Assembly: GCF_002160055.1 (NCBI RefSeq)
Contig: NZ_NFJV01000015.1
Coordinates: 25,437 to 89,436, forward strand
Source: Mediterranea sp. An20
Lineage (GTDB): Bacteria; Bacteroidota; Bacteroidia; Bacteroidales; Bacteroidaceae
DNA length: 64,000 bases
Direction: 5' to 3'
The translations under genes and the position numbers were made by a program. Below, piece by piece: positions 1 through 9,279 of this stretch. Numbering within the stretch: the first letter of the stretch is position 1; each line of letters opens with the position of its first letter. Below the pieces are notes generated by a model, which was not told where the DNA came from, did not search any database, and saw only the letters and a list, made by a program, of their open reading frames with translations.

Positions 1-464
1 AACCGGCATCGCACCACGAAACCAGATAATGGTGCATCAGGATGCCAGAAAGCAATGCGCAAATCGGTACGGTCTTCAGTATAGGCTTCGAGGTCGTATA
101 TGCACACGGCATCCAAAAAGCTTTCGAGGGCATCAGGAACTGTTATCTTGTCGCCACTCTCGCGCAACAGACCAAGCAGAAGGTCTGCTGCAGCTCTGAA
201 ATCCGCACGGGGGAAACAGACTTCTCCTCCCGGTAGAGGCCGAAAAAAGCCGTCCTTATCTTTTTCACCCGACACCAGACGGATATCTGTATGCTCGATA
301 TAATAACGGCGTAGGCCGTCGTGTTCTTCTCTTTCAATCAATGCTATAGGCCAAGCAGTTCCTGGCTCAGCCTGGGCTGTGCCGAAGGTCGCTTCTCCCT
401 GTGCCAACAAGCGGAAGAAAGCATACAGTTCTCCCGCTTCACGCTTGGTGGTTTGAAATGCCAT
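1..464 (-). CDS. Putative HpaII-family type II restriction endonuclease (partial, N-terminal part)
   Basis: An open minus-strand frame starts with ATG at 464-462 and runs without a stop for 154 codons to the window edge, so the C-terminus is missing. The start MAFQTTKREAGELYAFFRLL and the last visible stretch (IAFWHPDAPLSGFVVRCR) resemble, from memory, the opening and the conserved PhxGFSIKS-like region of HpaII-type endonucleases, which cut CCGG. It lies 29 bp downstream of the YigZ-family gene on the same strand and may be co-transcribed. No methyltransferase partner is visible; it would have to lie beyond the edge. The family call is by pattern memory and could be wrong; that the frame is coding is well supported. 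Confidence 0.5.
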   Translation of the reverse strand, partial: MAFQTTKREAGELYAFFRLLAQGEATFGTAQAEPGTAWPIALIEREEHDGLRRYYIEHTDIRLVSGEKDKDGFFRPLPGGEVCFPRADFRAAADLLLGLLRESGDKITVPDALESFLDAVCIYDLEAYTEDRTDLRIAFWHPDAPLSGFVVRCR

Positions 465-493
465 AAGTTGTATAATAGTTGATAATGTTTAAT

Positions 494-1093
494 TTACTCG
501 TCCATACGCAACGTTTCGACTTTTGCCAGCCGCTCCTTAAGACGGGGCATGCGTGAACGGCGAATGCGCAGCGTCATGCGGCAATCGGTATCGTAACCCT
601 GGTCAACGATCTCAGGTCCCTCTTCCTTGACTATACGCATGACATCATTCATAAATGGGTACTCAAAGAAGAATGTCACCTCCTCGTCCACTGTTTTCTC
701 TATCACAGTAGCAGCTCCCAAAGCTTCGGCTGCTGCCATCCGATAGGCAACGATAAGTCCACTCGTACCCAGCTTGATTCCCCCAAAGTAACGCACTACG
801 ATAACCAATACATCTGTCAGCCCGTGGGAATTGATTTGTCCCAAAATAGGCTTACCTGCCGTGCCGCTGGGTTCACCGTTGTCGTTAGCGCGAAAATCCT
901 TGCGCTCAGGCCCCAACATATAAGCATAACAGACATGACGGGCATCGTAATACTTTTTCTGGTAGGTCTCCAAGTATTCTTTCACCGCAGCCACGCTTTG
1001 TACGGGCAGGGCAATAGCTATGAACTTACTGCGCTTTTCGGTATAAATACCTTCAGCCGGAGCAGTGATGGTCTTATATGTATCTTCTGTCAT
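494..1093 (-). CDS. YigZ/IMPACT family protein (UPF0029)
   Basis: A 199-residue protein of the YigZ/IMPACT family, which has an N-terminal ribosomal S5-like domain and a C-terminal ferredoxin-like domain. The family signature is clear: NDNGEPSGTAGKPIL followed by VVRYFGGIKLGTSGL, at about residues 75-120. Members are linked to translation or stress control, but the bacterial role is not settled. I chose ATG at 1093; an upstream TTG at 1102 lies inside the TACCTTTG promoter box and is unlikely to be used. It is divergent from glycerate kinase and probably heads a transcript that continues into the putative endonuclease gene. Confidence 0.9.
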   Translation of the reverse strand: MTEDTYKTITAPAEGIYTEKRSKFIAIALPVQSVAAVKEYLETYQKKYYDARHVCYAYMLGPERKDFRANDNGEPSGTAGKPILGQINSHGLTDVLVIVVRYFGGIKLGTSGLIVAYRMAAAEALGAATVIEKTVDEEVTFFFEYPFMNDVMRIVKEEGPEIVDQGYDTDCRMTLRIRRSRMPRLKERLAKVETLRMDE

Positions 1094-1099
1094 GGGGGA

Positions 1100-1137
1100 C
1101 AAAGGTACGATTATTTGGTGGTAAATGCTTACCTTTG
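1100..1137. promoter_or_regulatory. Back-to-back Bacteroides -7 boxes between yigZ-like gene and glycerate kinase
   Basis: TACCTTTG occurs on the minus strand at 1107-1100, just before the YigZ start (nearly leaderless), and on the plus strand at 1130-1137, about 30 nt before the glycerate kinase ATG. Both match the Bacteroides -7 consensus TAnnTTTG. No well-spaced -33 TTTG is present for either. Confidence 0.6.
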
Positions 1138-1166
1138 CATCAAAATCATTTTACCAAACAAAAAAG

Positions 1167-2309
1167 ATGTCAACCAAAATTGTCCTTGCCATCGATTCAC
1201 TCAAAGGATGCCTGACTTCTACAGAAGCAGGAATGGCTGCCGCACAAGGCGTACGGAAAGCATGTCCGACTTGTGAAACTATAGTATTTCCCGTGGCTGA
1301 TGGCGGAGAAGGTCTGCTGGAGGCCCTGATAAATGCAACGAAAGGCACATGGGTACGACTACAAGCACACGGGCCTCTTATGGAAATGCGGAATACATGT
1401 TACGGACTGTCGGAAGACGGGAAGACTGCTTTTATAGAAATGGCCCGCATCAGCGGATTGCCTCTGGTACCCGAAGGACAACGATCCCCCTTGATTACCA
1501 CTACGTATGGAACAGGCGAACTGATAAAGGACGCGCTCAAACGAGGATGCCGACGTATCCTTATCGGACTGGGAGGAAGCGCTACCAACGATGCCGGCAT
1601 GGGGCTGTTACAGGCTTTGGGATACCAGTTTACAGACAATAACGGACAAGAGGTTGGCTTGGGCGGACAGGCTTTGACAAGGGTGGAACACATTGATGCT
1701 GCACAGGTAATGCCCGAAGTAAAGGAAGCTTTGTTTACAGCAGCCTGCGATGTCAGGAATCCATTTTACGGTCCGGAAGGAGCCGCCTGCATATTTGCCC
1801 CGCAAAAGGGAGCGGATCGGGAACAGGTGAGGACTTTAGACAAGGGACTCCGGCATTTTAGCAGAATCATCCGCAAATATACCGGTAAAGATGTCCAGCT
1901 GCTGCCTGGTTCCGGTGCGGCGGGAGGAATGGGCGGCGGACTTTATGCGTTGCTCCAGGCCGACTTGCGTCCAGGCATTGAACTGATATTGGAAGCCACG
2001 GGATTTCTTTCAAAAATACAGGGAGCAGATTTTGTTATTACCGGTGAAGGAAAGTCCGACCGACAGACCCTGATGGGGAAGGTTCCTGCCGGTGTTTTAA
2101 AGGTTGCCCGACAGATGAACATCCCTGTTGCTCTATTGGCAGGACAAGTAGAAGATGCCGGACTGTTATTGCAAGCTGGATTTAAGTGCGTGCACTGCAT
2201 CAATCCACCCGGCACTCCCCTCCCGCTCGCCCTACATCCGGAATTTGCCCGCGCACAACTGGCACGCACGGCCGAATGCCTTATCCGGCAGTATTTTCCT
2301 GCTTCCTGA
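1167..2309 (+). CDS. glxK: Glycerate 2-kinase (GarK/GlxK family)
   Basis: A 380-residue enzyme that phosphorylates D-glycerate with ATP, giving 2-phosphoglycerate in this family. Motifs typical of it are present in order: DSLKGCLTS near the N-terminus, VADGGEGLLEAL, IGLGGSATNDAGMG in the middle, GSGAAGGMGGG and VITGEGKSDRQT towards the C-terminus. Length fits the family. The start at 1167 gives the conserved MSTKIVLAIDS; an earlier in-frame start at 1125 would fall in the promoter. The 3' end overlaps the convergent AraC gene by 29 bp. Probably monocistronic cytosolic carbon metabolism. Confidence 0.92.
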   Translation: MSTKIVLAIDSLKGCLTSTEAGMAAAQGVRKACPTCETIVFPVADGGEGLLEALINATKGTWVRLQAHGPLMEMRNTCYGLSEDGKTAFIEMARISGLPLVPEGQRSPLITTTYGTGELIKDALKRGCRRILIGLGGSATNDAGMGLLQALGYQFTDNNGQEVGLGGQALTRVEHIDAAQVMPEVKEALFTAACDVRNPFYGPEGAACIFAPQKGADREQVRTLDKGLRHFSRIIRKYTGKDVQLLPGSGAAGGMGGGLYALLQADLRPGIELILEATGFLSKIQGADFVITGEGKSDRQTLMGKVPAGVLKVARQMNIPVALLAGQVEDAGLLLQAGFKCVHCINPPGTPLPLALHPEFARAQLARTAECLIRQYFPAS

Positions 2310-3195
2310 ATTCAGAAGGAGACATTCCGCATTGCCTCTTGAAAAATTTCCCGAAGGCCGACTGGTCGGCAAATCCCAACATTTCAGCTACTTCTTGTAC
2401 CGAAAAAGCCTGATTGTTCAAACAGACCTTAGCCTCGTTGACGAGCAACTCGTTCAGGATAATGCCGGCTGTTTTGCCGAACAGACGCTTTAAGGCTGCA
2501 GAAAGTGTATCGGGCGACACACCGGTCTGCGCGGCATACCATCCTACCTCATGATGTTCGCGGCAATGAGTATGGGCCAGATAGAGAAAATGCGACACAA
2601 TATCGTTCCAGTGGACTTTACCCTCAGTACGGACTGTCTGGTGGTGGTGAAAAAAAACATTCCACAATTCATACTGCCACGCACAGGCCATTGTTTGCAG
2701 AAGTTCGCGGGTAAAGACATTGCTTTCTTCACGCAGAGTACCAAATATGACATCTTCCAACTGTTGCAGGCGTATCGCTTCATTTTCTTTCAATGAAGTA
2801 AAAGGAGATTGGGAAAAGTACATCATGCCATCGGTCACTTTAGTACGTATCGACTGGGTTGCTTCGATGAAGAATTCCTGCTCTGCCACAATAATACAGG
2901 CACGATAGCGTCCGGCCAGCGTTACATCCGACCACGCAAACCTGGACAGAAAGTCTACATACACCGGAGCATCAAACCCTAAGCGGTCGGCATTGACTGT
3001 CAAGCGAAGTTCACCTTCGTACACTTGTAGAAACACATGCCACCGGTCTGGCAACCAGTTCTCCTTCAAACGGAAGTCCGTTCCTGCCAGCCGTACCATC
3101 AGCAAGCTGTTGCCATAAGTAGCCATTTCCATTTTTCCGTTCACAGACAGCCCGGAACGTATCCAGGCAGAGATTTTATCTTCAAATTGGTCCAT
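2281..3195 (-). CDS. AraC-family transcriptional regulator
   Basis: A 304-residue protein with a C-terminal AraC/XylS DNA-binding domain: two helix-turn-helix parts around TLSAALKRLFGKTAG and FSVQEVAEMLGFADQSAFG, ending in the usual FFKRQCGMSPSEFRK. The N-terminal 200 residues show no recognised sensor motif. ATG at 3195 was chosen because the -7 box sits just before it; an upstream extension to 3279 would cross that promoter. It is divergent from the RND efflux operon, 198 bp away, and is the natural candidate regulator of that operon, by neighbourhood only. Confidence 0.85.
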   Translation of the reverse strand: MDQFEDKISAWIRSGLSVNGKMEMATYGNSLLMVRLAGTDFRLKENWLPDRWHVFLQVYEGELRLTVNADRLGFDAPVYVDFLSRFAWSDVTLAGRYRACIIVAEQEFFIEATQSIRTKVTDGMMYFSQSPFTSLKENEAIRLQQLEDVIFGTLREESNVFTRELLQTMACAWQYELWNVFFHHHQTVRTEGKVHWNDIVSHFLYLAHTHCREHHEVGWYAAQTGVSPDTLSAALKRLFGKTAGIILNELLVNEAKVCLNNQAFSVQEVAEMLGFADQSAFGKFFKRQCGMSPSEFRKQENTAG

Positions 3196-3226
3196 ATTAC
3201 TGAGTATATACAAGTGAATCACGGCG

Positions 3227-3256
3227 TAAATGTAGCGGAAAGACAGCGTGTGCAAA
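3227..3256 (-). promoter_or_regulatory. Promoter of the AraC-type regulator
   Basis: On the minus strand TTTG (3256-3253) is followed after 18 nt by TACATTTA (3234-3227), one mismatch from the TAnnTTTG -7 consensus, about 30 nt before the regulator ATG. Confidence 0.55.
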
Positions 3257-3324
3257 AGTCTTTTCCATCTTCTTAGCACTCTTAAAGCAAAAAAAAGGTA
3301 ACGCCCGATTCAATACCAATCACA

Positions 3325-3369
3325 GCGGGATTCAGACGAGAATCCCGCGCCTGTTGCCCCGTAACTTTG
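3325..3369 (+). promoter_or_regulatory. Inverted repeat plus -7 box before the efflux operon (candidate operator and promoter)
   Basis: GCGGGATTC (3325-3333) and its exact reverse complement GAATCCCGC (3340-3348) are separated by 6 nt. Fourteen nt further on lies TAACTTTG (3362-3369), a consensus Bacteroides -7 box, 23 nt before the adaptor ATG. The dyad occupies the -33 region, where a regulator would block or recruit polymerase; the divergent AraC protein is the obvious candidate. No T-tract follows, so a terminator is less likely. Confidence 0.55.
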
Positions 3370-3392
3370 CCCCCGATTTCAATAAATACGTT

Positions 3393-4502
3393 ATGACAAG
3401 GATGAAAAGACTGTTTGGACGGACTACCGTCTGTGGCCTGTGCCTCGCGTGTCTGGCCGCATGCAAGGATGCCCCGCAACAGAATGGCGGAGCACAGTAC
3501 AAGACATTGACACTCAGCCCTGCTGACCGCACGCTGACGCGTGAATACACCGCTGTGGTCGAAGGTAGGCAAAGTGTGGAGATTCGCCCTCAGGTGAGCG
3601 GCACCATCACCGAAGTGTGCATAGACGAAGGTGCGAAAGTGAGCAAGGGACAGCCGTTGTTCATCATCGACCAAGTGCCCTACCAGGCGGCGTTGGAAAC
3701 CGCCATAGCCAATGTAAAGAGTGCCGAGGCGGCTGTGGCCACCGCCCGTATGACAGCAGACAGCAAGCAGACGCTTTTCGACAATAAAGTAGTGTCTGCC
3801 TTCGACCTGCAAACAGCCAAGAACTCGTTGTTGGAGGCTGAGGCGGCATTGGCTCAGGCCAAGGCGCAGGAGACGAGTGCCAGAAACGACCTGTCGTACA
3901 CCGTAGTGAAGAGCCCCGTGGACGGTGTGGCGAGCATGATTCCTTACCGCGTGGGGGCGTTGGTTGATGCCAGCATCTCGACTCCGCTGACCACCGTCTC
4001 CGATGACGAGGAGATGTACGTCTACTTCTCTTTGACCGAAAGCCAGGTGCTGAGCCTCATCCGCGAGCATGGCACGCTGGACAAGACACTGGCGCAGATG
4101 CCTGAAGTATCGCTGCGCCTGAGCGACGGACAATTGTATGACCACACGGGACACATTGATGCCATTAGCGGTACCATCAGCAGCGGCACGGGCGCAGTAA
4201 GCCTGAGGGCAACCTTCCCCAACCCGGAAAGGATGTTGCGCAACGGTAGCAGTGCCACACTCATCTTCCCCTACCAGCGGGACAGCGTGCTGGTCGTTCC
4301 GCAGGAAGCTACTTATGAAATTCAAGACAAGGTATTCGTCTACAAGGTTGTGGATGGAAAGGCAGCCTCATCGCAAGTCACTGTTTTCCCCGTGAACGAC
4401 GGTAAGGAGTACATCGTGGAGAGCGGACTGAAAACAGGCGATGTCATTGTGGCCGAAGGTGCCGGCTTGCTGCAAGAAGGGACATTGATTAATGAAAAAT
4501 AA
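3393..4502 (+). CDS. RND efflux periplasmic adaptor (membrane fusion lipoprotein, AcrA/MexA type)
   Basis: A 369-residue lipoprotein that links an inner-membrane RND pump to an outer-membrane channel. The N-terminus is a lipoprotein signal with lipobox LAAC (Cys24). The barrel-sandwich (lipoyl-like) half motif around RPQVSGTITEVCIDEGAKV follows, then an alpha-helical hairpin rich in AEAAVATAR and LEAEAALAQAK, the second lipoyl half (VKSPVDGVASM) and a beta-barrel domain. The start at 3393 places the signal peptide correctly; the upstream start at 3354 overlaps the -7 box. First gene of the efflux operon; the pump gene follows after 20 bp. Confidence 0.94.
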   Translation: MTRMKRLFGRTTVCGLCLACLAACKDAPQQNGGAQYKTLTLSPADRTLTREYTAVVEGRQSVEIRPQVSGTITEVCIDEGAKVSKGQPLFIIDQVPYQAALETAIANVKSAEAAVATARMTADSKQTLFDNKVVSAFDLQTAKNSLLEAEAALAQAKAQETSARNDLSYTVVKSPVDGVASMIPYRVGALVDASISTPLTTVSDDEEMYVYFSLTESQVLSLIREHGTLDKTLAQMPEVSLRLSDGQLYDHTGHIDAISGTISSGTGAVSLRATFPNPERMLRNGSSATLIFPYQRDSVLVVPQEATYEIQDKVFVYKVVDGKAASSQVTVFPVNDGKEYIVESGLKTGDVIVAEGAGLLQEGTLINEK

Positions 4503-4522
4503 AGAACTAAGAATAGAAAATC

Positions 4523-7500
4523 ATGAAACTGAAACTCTTTATAGACCGCCCCATCCTGGCCTGCGTCGTATCGGTGCTGATACTGCTGGTGGGGCTTATC
4601 GGTCTGGTCAATCTGCCGATGGAACAATATCCGGACATTGCGCCTCCCACGGTCATGGTGTCTGCCACCTACACAGGTGCCAATGCTGAAACCGTACAGA
4701 AATCCGTTGTTGTCCCCCTCGAGGAGGCTATCAACGGCGTGGAGGACATGCTATACATGACCTCCACTTCCACCAATACCGGTTCGGGCAGCATTACTGT
4801 CTATTTCAAACAAGGAACCGACCCGGACATGGCCACCATCAACACCAAGAACCGCGTTAGCGAGGCTGAGGGTCTGCTTCCCGCAGAGGTGACTAAAATC
4901 GGCGTGACGGTGGAGAAGCGGCAAAGCTCCATGTTGAAAATCATCGCCCTCTACAGCCCGGACGATTCGTATGACCAGACGTTCATCAACAACTATTTCA
5001 AGATAAACATCGAGCCACGCCTTTCGCGCGTCAGCGGTGTAGGGAATGTCAACGTGATGGGCGACGACTACGCCATGCGCATCTGGCTCGACCCGCAGCG
5101 GATGGCACAATACGGACTGGTGCCCGCCGACGTGACTGCCGTGCTGGACGAGCAGAACATAGAGGCCGCCACGGGCACACTGGGAGAGGACTCGGAGAAC
5201 ACCTTCCAATATACCCTGAAGTACCGGGGCCGCTATGAGACTGCCGAAGAATTTGGCAATATCGTTGTCAAGTCGCTGGACAACGGAGAGATCTTACGTT
5301 TAGGCGACATCGCCCGCATAGAGCTGGGCACGCAGAGCTACTCGCACAGCAGCGAAGTGGACGGCCACCCCAGCGCCACGGCCATGATAGCGCAGACGGC
5401 CGGCTCGAACGCCAACGAAATCATTCAGGAGATAGACAAGCTGATGGAGGAGGTACGCGCGGAGTTGCCCAAAGGTCTGGAACTGGTGGACGTGATGAGC
5501 GTCAAGGAGTTTCTGGACGCTTCCATCCACGAGGTGGTGAAGACACTGGTCGAGGCCATCATCCTGGTTATCCTGGTGGTATATGTCTTCCTGCAAAGTG
5601 TGCGCTCCACGGTCATTCCCGCCATCTCGGTCATTGTGTCGTTGGTGGGTACGTTCGCCTTCCTCTATATAGCGGGTTTCTCCCTTAATCTTTTAACCTT
5701 ATTTGCCTTAGTATTAGTAATTGGTACGGTGGTGGACGATGCCATCGTGGTGGTAGAAGCCGTACAGGCGCAGTTCGACGAAGGCGTGCGTTCACCCTAT
5801 CAGGCTACCAGCCGGGCCATGGACGGCATTGCGTCGGCCATCGTCACCACCTCGCTGGTATTCATGGCGGTATTCATCCCCACGTCGTTCATGGGCGGCA
5901 CGAGCGGCACGTTCTACATGCAGTTCGGCCTGACGATGGCCGTGGCCGTGGGACTATCGGCCCTCAATGCCCTGACCACCTGTCCCGCCCTGTGCGCTCT
6001 CTTGATGACACCGCACACCGATGCCACCACGGGGCAGAAGCTGAGTTTCTCCTCGCGCTTCCACCGGGCGTTTGAGGCTTCGTTCCAGCGGATTGTGCTG
6101 CGCTACAAGGGCGGGGTCAAGTGGTTCTTCCGCCGCAAGTGGCTCGTGGGCGTGGGTATCGGGGCCACAGTCGTGTTGTTGGTCGTGCTGATGCGCACCA
6201 CCAAGACCGGCCTCGTGCCCGATGAGGACATGGGCAGCATCTTCGTCAACGTCACCACCCCGCCGGGCAGCAGCCTGAACCAGACCATCCGCGCGATGGA
6301 GGAGATTGAAGCCTGCATCAAAGACATCCCGCAGATTGAGCGATACTCCAACGTATCAGGCTACAGTATGCTCGGTGGACAGGCGCCTAGTGGCGGCATG
6401 CTCATCATCAAGCTGAAGAACTGGAGCGAACGCACCAGTGACGAAGATTACATCAGTGCGGTCATCAGCGAGATATACCGCCGCACAGCCAACGTGCACA
6501 GCGCCAAGCTCTTCGCCTTCGCCCAGCCCACTATCATGGGCTACGGCACGGGCAGTGGCGTCGAACTGTACGTGCAGGACCGCGCCGGTGGCGACATCGA
6601 CGAACTGAAGGAACATGCCGACCGCTTCATTGCCGCCCTCAACGCCCGCCCCGAAGTGCAGACGGCCTACACGACTTTCGACACCCGCTTCCCGCAATAC
6701 CTTGTCGAGGTGGATGCTGCACGGTGCAAGCGCATGGGTGTCTCGCCCAGCGACGTTCTCAGCGTGATGTCTGGCTACATCGGCGGCAACTACGTGTCCA
6801 ACCTCAACCGCTTCTCCAAGCTCTATCGCGTCTACATACAGGCCGACAAGGATTTCCGTTTGGACAAGGACGCGCTGAACAACATGTTTGTCCGCACCGA
6901 AGACGGCGACATGGCTCCCATCGGACAGTTTCTTACCCTGACCAAAGCTTACGGGCCGGAGACGCTGACACGCTTCAACCTCTACAGCAGCATCCAGGTG
7001 AACGCCATGATGAACGACGGATACTCGTCGGGCGACGTCATCAACGCCGTGGCCGAAGTGGCCAAGGAAACCCTGCCCGTGGGCTATGGCTACGAGTTTG
7101 GCGGCATCACCCGCGAGGAGGCGGGCAGCGGGTCGAACACGGTCATCGTCTTCGCCATCTGCATCGTCTTCATTTACCTCATCTTGTGTGCGCTCTATGA
7201 AAGCCTCTTCGTACCCTTGGCCGTGATGCTCAGCGTGCCCTTCGGTCTGGTGGGTAGCTTCGCACTGAGCAATCTGTACGGGCTGGAGAACAACATCTAC
7301 ATGCAGACGGGACTCATCATGCTCATCGGTCTGCTGGCCAAGACAGCCATCCTCATCACAGAATACGCCGCCACCCGCCGCCGTCAAGGCATGACGCTGG
7401 CTCAGGCTGCCGTGTCGGCTGCCGCTATCCGTCTGCGTCCTATCCTCATGACGGTGCTCTGTATGGTTATCGGCATGCTACCCCTGGTCTTCGCCAGCGG

Positions 7501-7654
7501 CGCAGGAGCCAATGGCAACATCTCGCTCGGCACCGGTGTGGTGGGTGGACTGCTGGTGGGTACACTGGCGCTGCTCTTTGTAGTACCCGTCTTATTCATT
7601 GTCTTCCAGGCCATGCAGGAACGACTGATGCCCGAACGGAAACATGATGAATAA
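4523..7654 (+). CDS. RND multidrug efflux pump, inner membrane subunit (HAE1 family, AcrB/MexB type)
   Basis: A 1043-residue proton-driven exporter of full HAE1 length. It has 12 predicted membrane segments with two large periplasmic loops. The proton relay is intact: adjacent Asp405-Asp406 in TM4 (TVVDDAIVVVEAV) and Lys940 in TM10 (GLLAKTAILITEYA), matching the positions in AcrB. The N-terminus FIDRPILACVVSVLILLVGL and MEQYPDIAPPTVMVSATY are typical. It lies between adaptor and channel genes on one strand. Substrates cannot be told from the sequence. The gene is more GC-rich than the capsule genes and looks ancestral. Confidence 0.96.
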   Translation: MKLKLFIDRPILACVVSVLILLVGLIGLVNLPMEQYPDIAPPTVMVSATYTGANAETVQKSVVVPLEEAINGVEDMLYMTSTSTNTGSGSITVYFKQGTDPDMATINTKNRVSEAEGLLPAEVTKIGVTVEKRQSSMLKIIALYSPDDSYDQTFINNYFKINIEPRLSRVSGVGNVNVMGDDYAMRIWLDPQRMAQYGLVPADVTAVLDEQNIEAATGTLGEDSENTFQYTLKYRGRYETAEEFGNIVVKSLDNGEILRLGDIARIELGTQSYSHSSEVDGHPSATAMIAQTAGSNANEIIQEIDKLMEEVRAELPKGLELVDVMSVKEFLDASIHEVVKTLVEAIILVILVVYVFLQSVRSTVIPAISVIVSLVGTFAFLYIAGFSLNLLTLFALVLVIGTVVDDAIVVVEAVQAQFDEGVRSPYQATSRAMDGIASAIVTTSLVFMAVFIPTSFMGGTSGTFYMQFGLTMAVAVGLSALNALTTCPALCALLMTPHTDATTGQKLSFSSRFHRAFEASFQRIVLRYKGGVKWFFRRKWLVGVGIGATVVLLVVLMRTTKTGLVPDEDMGSIFVNVTTPPGSSLNQTIRAMEEIEACIKDIPQIERYSNVSGYSMLGGQAPSGGMLIIKLKNWSERTSDEDYISAVISEIYRRTANVHSAKLFAFAQPTIMGYGTGSGVELYVQDRAGGDIDELKEHADRFIAALNARPEVQTAYTTFDTRFPQYLVEVDAARCKRMGVSPSDVLSVMSGYIGGNYVSNLNRFSKLYRVYIQADKDFRLDKDALNNMFVRTEDGDMAPIGQFLTLTKAYGPETLTRFNLYSSIQVNAMMNDGYSSGDVINAVAEVAKETLPVGYGYEFGGITREEAGSGSNTVIVFAICIVFIYLILCALYESLFVPLAVMLSVPFGLVGSFALSNLYGLENNIYMQTGLIMLIGLLAKTAILITEYAATRRRQGMTLAQAAVSAAAIRLRPILMTVLCMVIGMLPLVFASGAGANGNISLGTGVVGGLLVGTLALLFVVPVLFIVFQAMQERLMPERKHDE

Positions 7655-7722
7655 TCCTAATTGGAAGTAAAAAACAGATGTTGAAAGTAAGCTTATGCTA
7701 TAACTGTTATTTCACAGTACGG

Positions 7723-7826
7723 CTGTAGAGATGTAACACAGCTAATGTTACGCCGTAACATACCTATTGTTACAGTGTAACAGGCCTATTGTTACACTGT
7801 AACATCGCAGCTATTACATCGCACAG
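7723..7826. repeat. 22-bp-period palindrome array (TGTTACA/TGTAACA) inside the efflux operon
   Basis: Three palindromes, ATGTTAC-GCC-GTAACAT (7745-7761), TGTTACAGTGTAACA (7768-7782) and TGTTACACTGTAACA (7790-7804), have centres at 7753, 7775 and 7797, exactly 22 bp apart. A right half-site TGTAACA (7732-7738) and a left half-site TATTACA (7812-7818) keep the register on each side. The array fills the gap between pump and channel genes. The period equals two DNA turns, so binding of dimers on one face is plausible; each unit could also fold as a small RNA hairpin. Confidence 0.85.
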
Positions 7827-7878
7827 ATTAGTTCCAATGATTTACTTAAGTTTATTAGTTTGTAAGTTCTTTACTGAT

Positions 7879-9261
7879 ATGAATATGCAGAGATATACCT
7901 TGATAATATTTGCCGTCTTTATGTTGACTTCGTGCGGCATATACACCAACTATGAGCGTCCGTCACAAGCTGTGGCAGGCATCGACAGCCTCTACCGCCC
8001 CGAAGCACGACCGGACACCACCCGCTCCATCGCCACACTGCGGTGGGAAGAACTCTTCACTGACCCACACCTGCAACACCTCATCCGGCAGGGACTTACG
8101 GCGAATGCCGACCTGGCAGTAGCCCGTCTGCAGGTGGAGGAAGCGCAAGCCACTCTACGCCAGTCGAAGCAGGCCTATCTGCCCTCCATACAACTGGACC
8201 CGACGGGCACCCTGTCGAGCTTCGACGGTCAGAAGACACAGAAGACGTACAGCCTCGGTGCCTCGGCATCGTGGGAAATCGACCTCTTCGGTAAGCTGCG
8301 CAACAGCAAGAGGCAAGCCCTGGCATCGCTCCTCGCCAGCGATGCTTATAGGCAAGCCATGCAGACACAAGTCATCGCTACTGTAGCCGACAGTTACTAT
8401 GCCCTGCTGATGTTGGACGAACAGATACGCATCACCGAACAGACGGCCGAGAGTTGGCGCGAATATGTCCGCAGCCTTGCAGCCCTGATGCAAGCGGGTC
8501 AGGCCGACCGTGCCACACTGACCCAGGCAGAGGCCTCGCGGCTGGCTGCCGAATCATCACTACTCAGTCTCCAGCAGCAGGCCGTGGAGCAGGAAAATGC
8601 CCTTTGCGTCTTTGTAGGATTGACTCCCCGGCACCTGGAACGCAGTACAATGGACAGGCAGCAGTTTCCTTCCAATCTCAGTGTGGGGGTGCCGCTCGAA
8701 CTCCTGGCACGTCGTCCCGATGTGCGCCAGGCCGAAGCCCAACTGATGCAAGCCTTCTATGCTACAAACTCTGCCCGTGCAGCTTTCTATCCTTCGATAA
8801 CCCTCAGCGGTTCGGCAGGATGGACCAACAGCGGGGGGGCAGCCATCACTAATCCTGGCGCATGGCTGCTTCAGGCCGTCGGCTCGCTGGTACAACCCCT
8901 TTTCAACCGTGGACAGAACCTGGCCAACCTGAAAATTGCCAAGGCACAGCAGGAGGAAGCTGTACTGCAATTCCGCCAGTCGCTGCTTGATGCGGGCAAT
9001 GAGGTGAACAACGCCCTGGTCCAATGGCAGACTGCCCGCGAACGCATCCGGCTGGACAGCGGTCAGGTAGAACAGCTCGCCCTCACCGTGGACGACACAG
9101 AACTACTGATGGAAAATTCGGCAGACACGAACTACCTCCAGGTGCTCACTGCCCGCCAGTCGCTGCTTTCGGCACAGTTGACAGTTGCCTCGGACCGTTA
9201 CGACGAAATACAGGGCGTAATAAACTTGTACCATGCCTTAGGCGGAGGTACCGAACCCTGA
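7879..9261 (+). CDS. Outer membrane efflux lipoprotein (TolC/OprM/NodT family)
   Basis: A 460-residue outer-membrane channel of the tripartite efflux system. The start MNMQRYTLIIFAVFMLTSC gives a lipoprotein signal with lipobox LTSC (Cys19), as in OprM-type channels. The two repeated helical halves show the family motif LLARRPDVRQAEAQL and the long AEA/LQQQ-rich helices. A longer frame from a TTG at 7789 would start inside the palindrome array and lacks a sensible signal. It is 224 bp downstream of the pump gene, so it may be separately controlled through the array. Confidence 0.93.
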   Translation: MNMQRYTLIIFAVFMLTSCGIYTNYERPSQAVAGIDSLYRPEARPDTTRSIATLRWEELFTDPHLQHLIRQGLTANADLAVARLQVEEAQATLRQSKQAYLPSIQLDPTGTLSSFDGQKTQKTYSLGASASWEIDLFGKLRNSKRQALASLLASDAYRQAMQTQVIATVADSYYALLMLDEQIRITEQTAESWREYVRSLAALMQAGQADRATLTQAEASRLAAESSLLSLQQQAVEQENALCVFVGLTPRHLERSTMDRQQFPSNLSVGVPLELLARRPDVRQAEAQLMQAFYATNSARAAFYPSITLSGSAGWTNSGGAAITNPGAWLLQAVGSLVQPLFNRGQNLANLKIAKAQQEEAVLQFRQSLLDAGNEVNNALVQWQTARERIRLDSGQVEQLALTVDDTELLMENSADTNYLQVLTARQSLLSAQLTVASDRYDEIQGVINLYHALGGGTEP

Positions 9262-9279
9262 TACACCTGCAATCACTCT

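Noticed and set aside
3282..4325. Long minus-strand open frame of 347 codons
   Set aside because: It is the antisense shadow of the efflux adaptor gene, whose motifs and signal peptide are clear; the shadow protein has low-complexity His/Gln/Arg content and no domain.
6356..7387. Minus-strand open frame of 343 codons
   Set aside because: Antisense of the RND pump gene, with His/Val/Asp-rich shadow composition.
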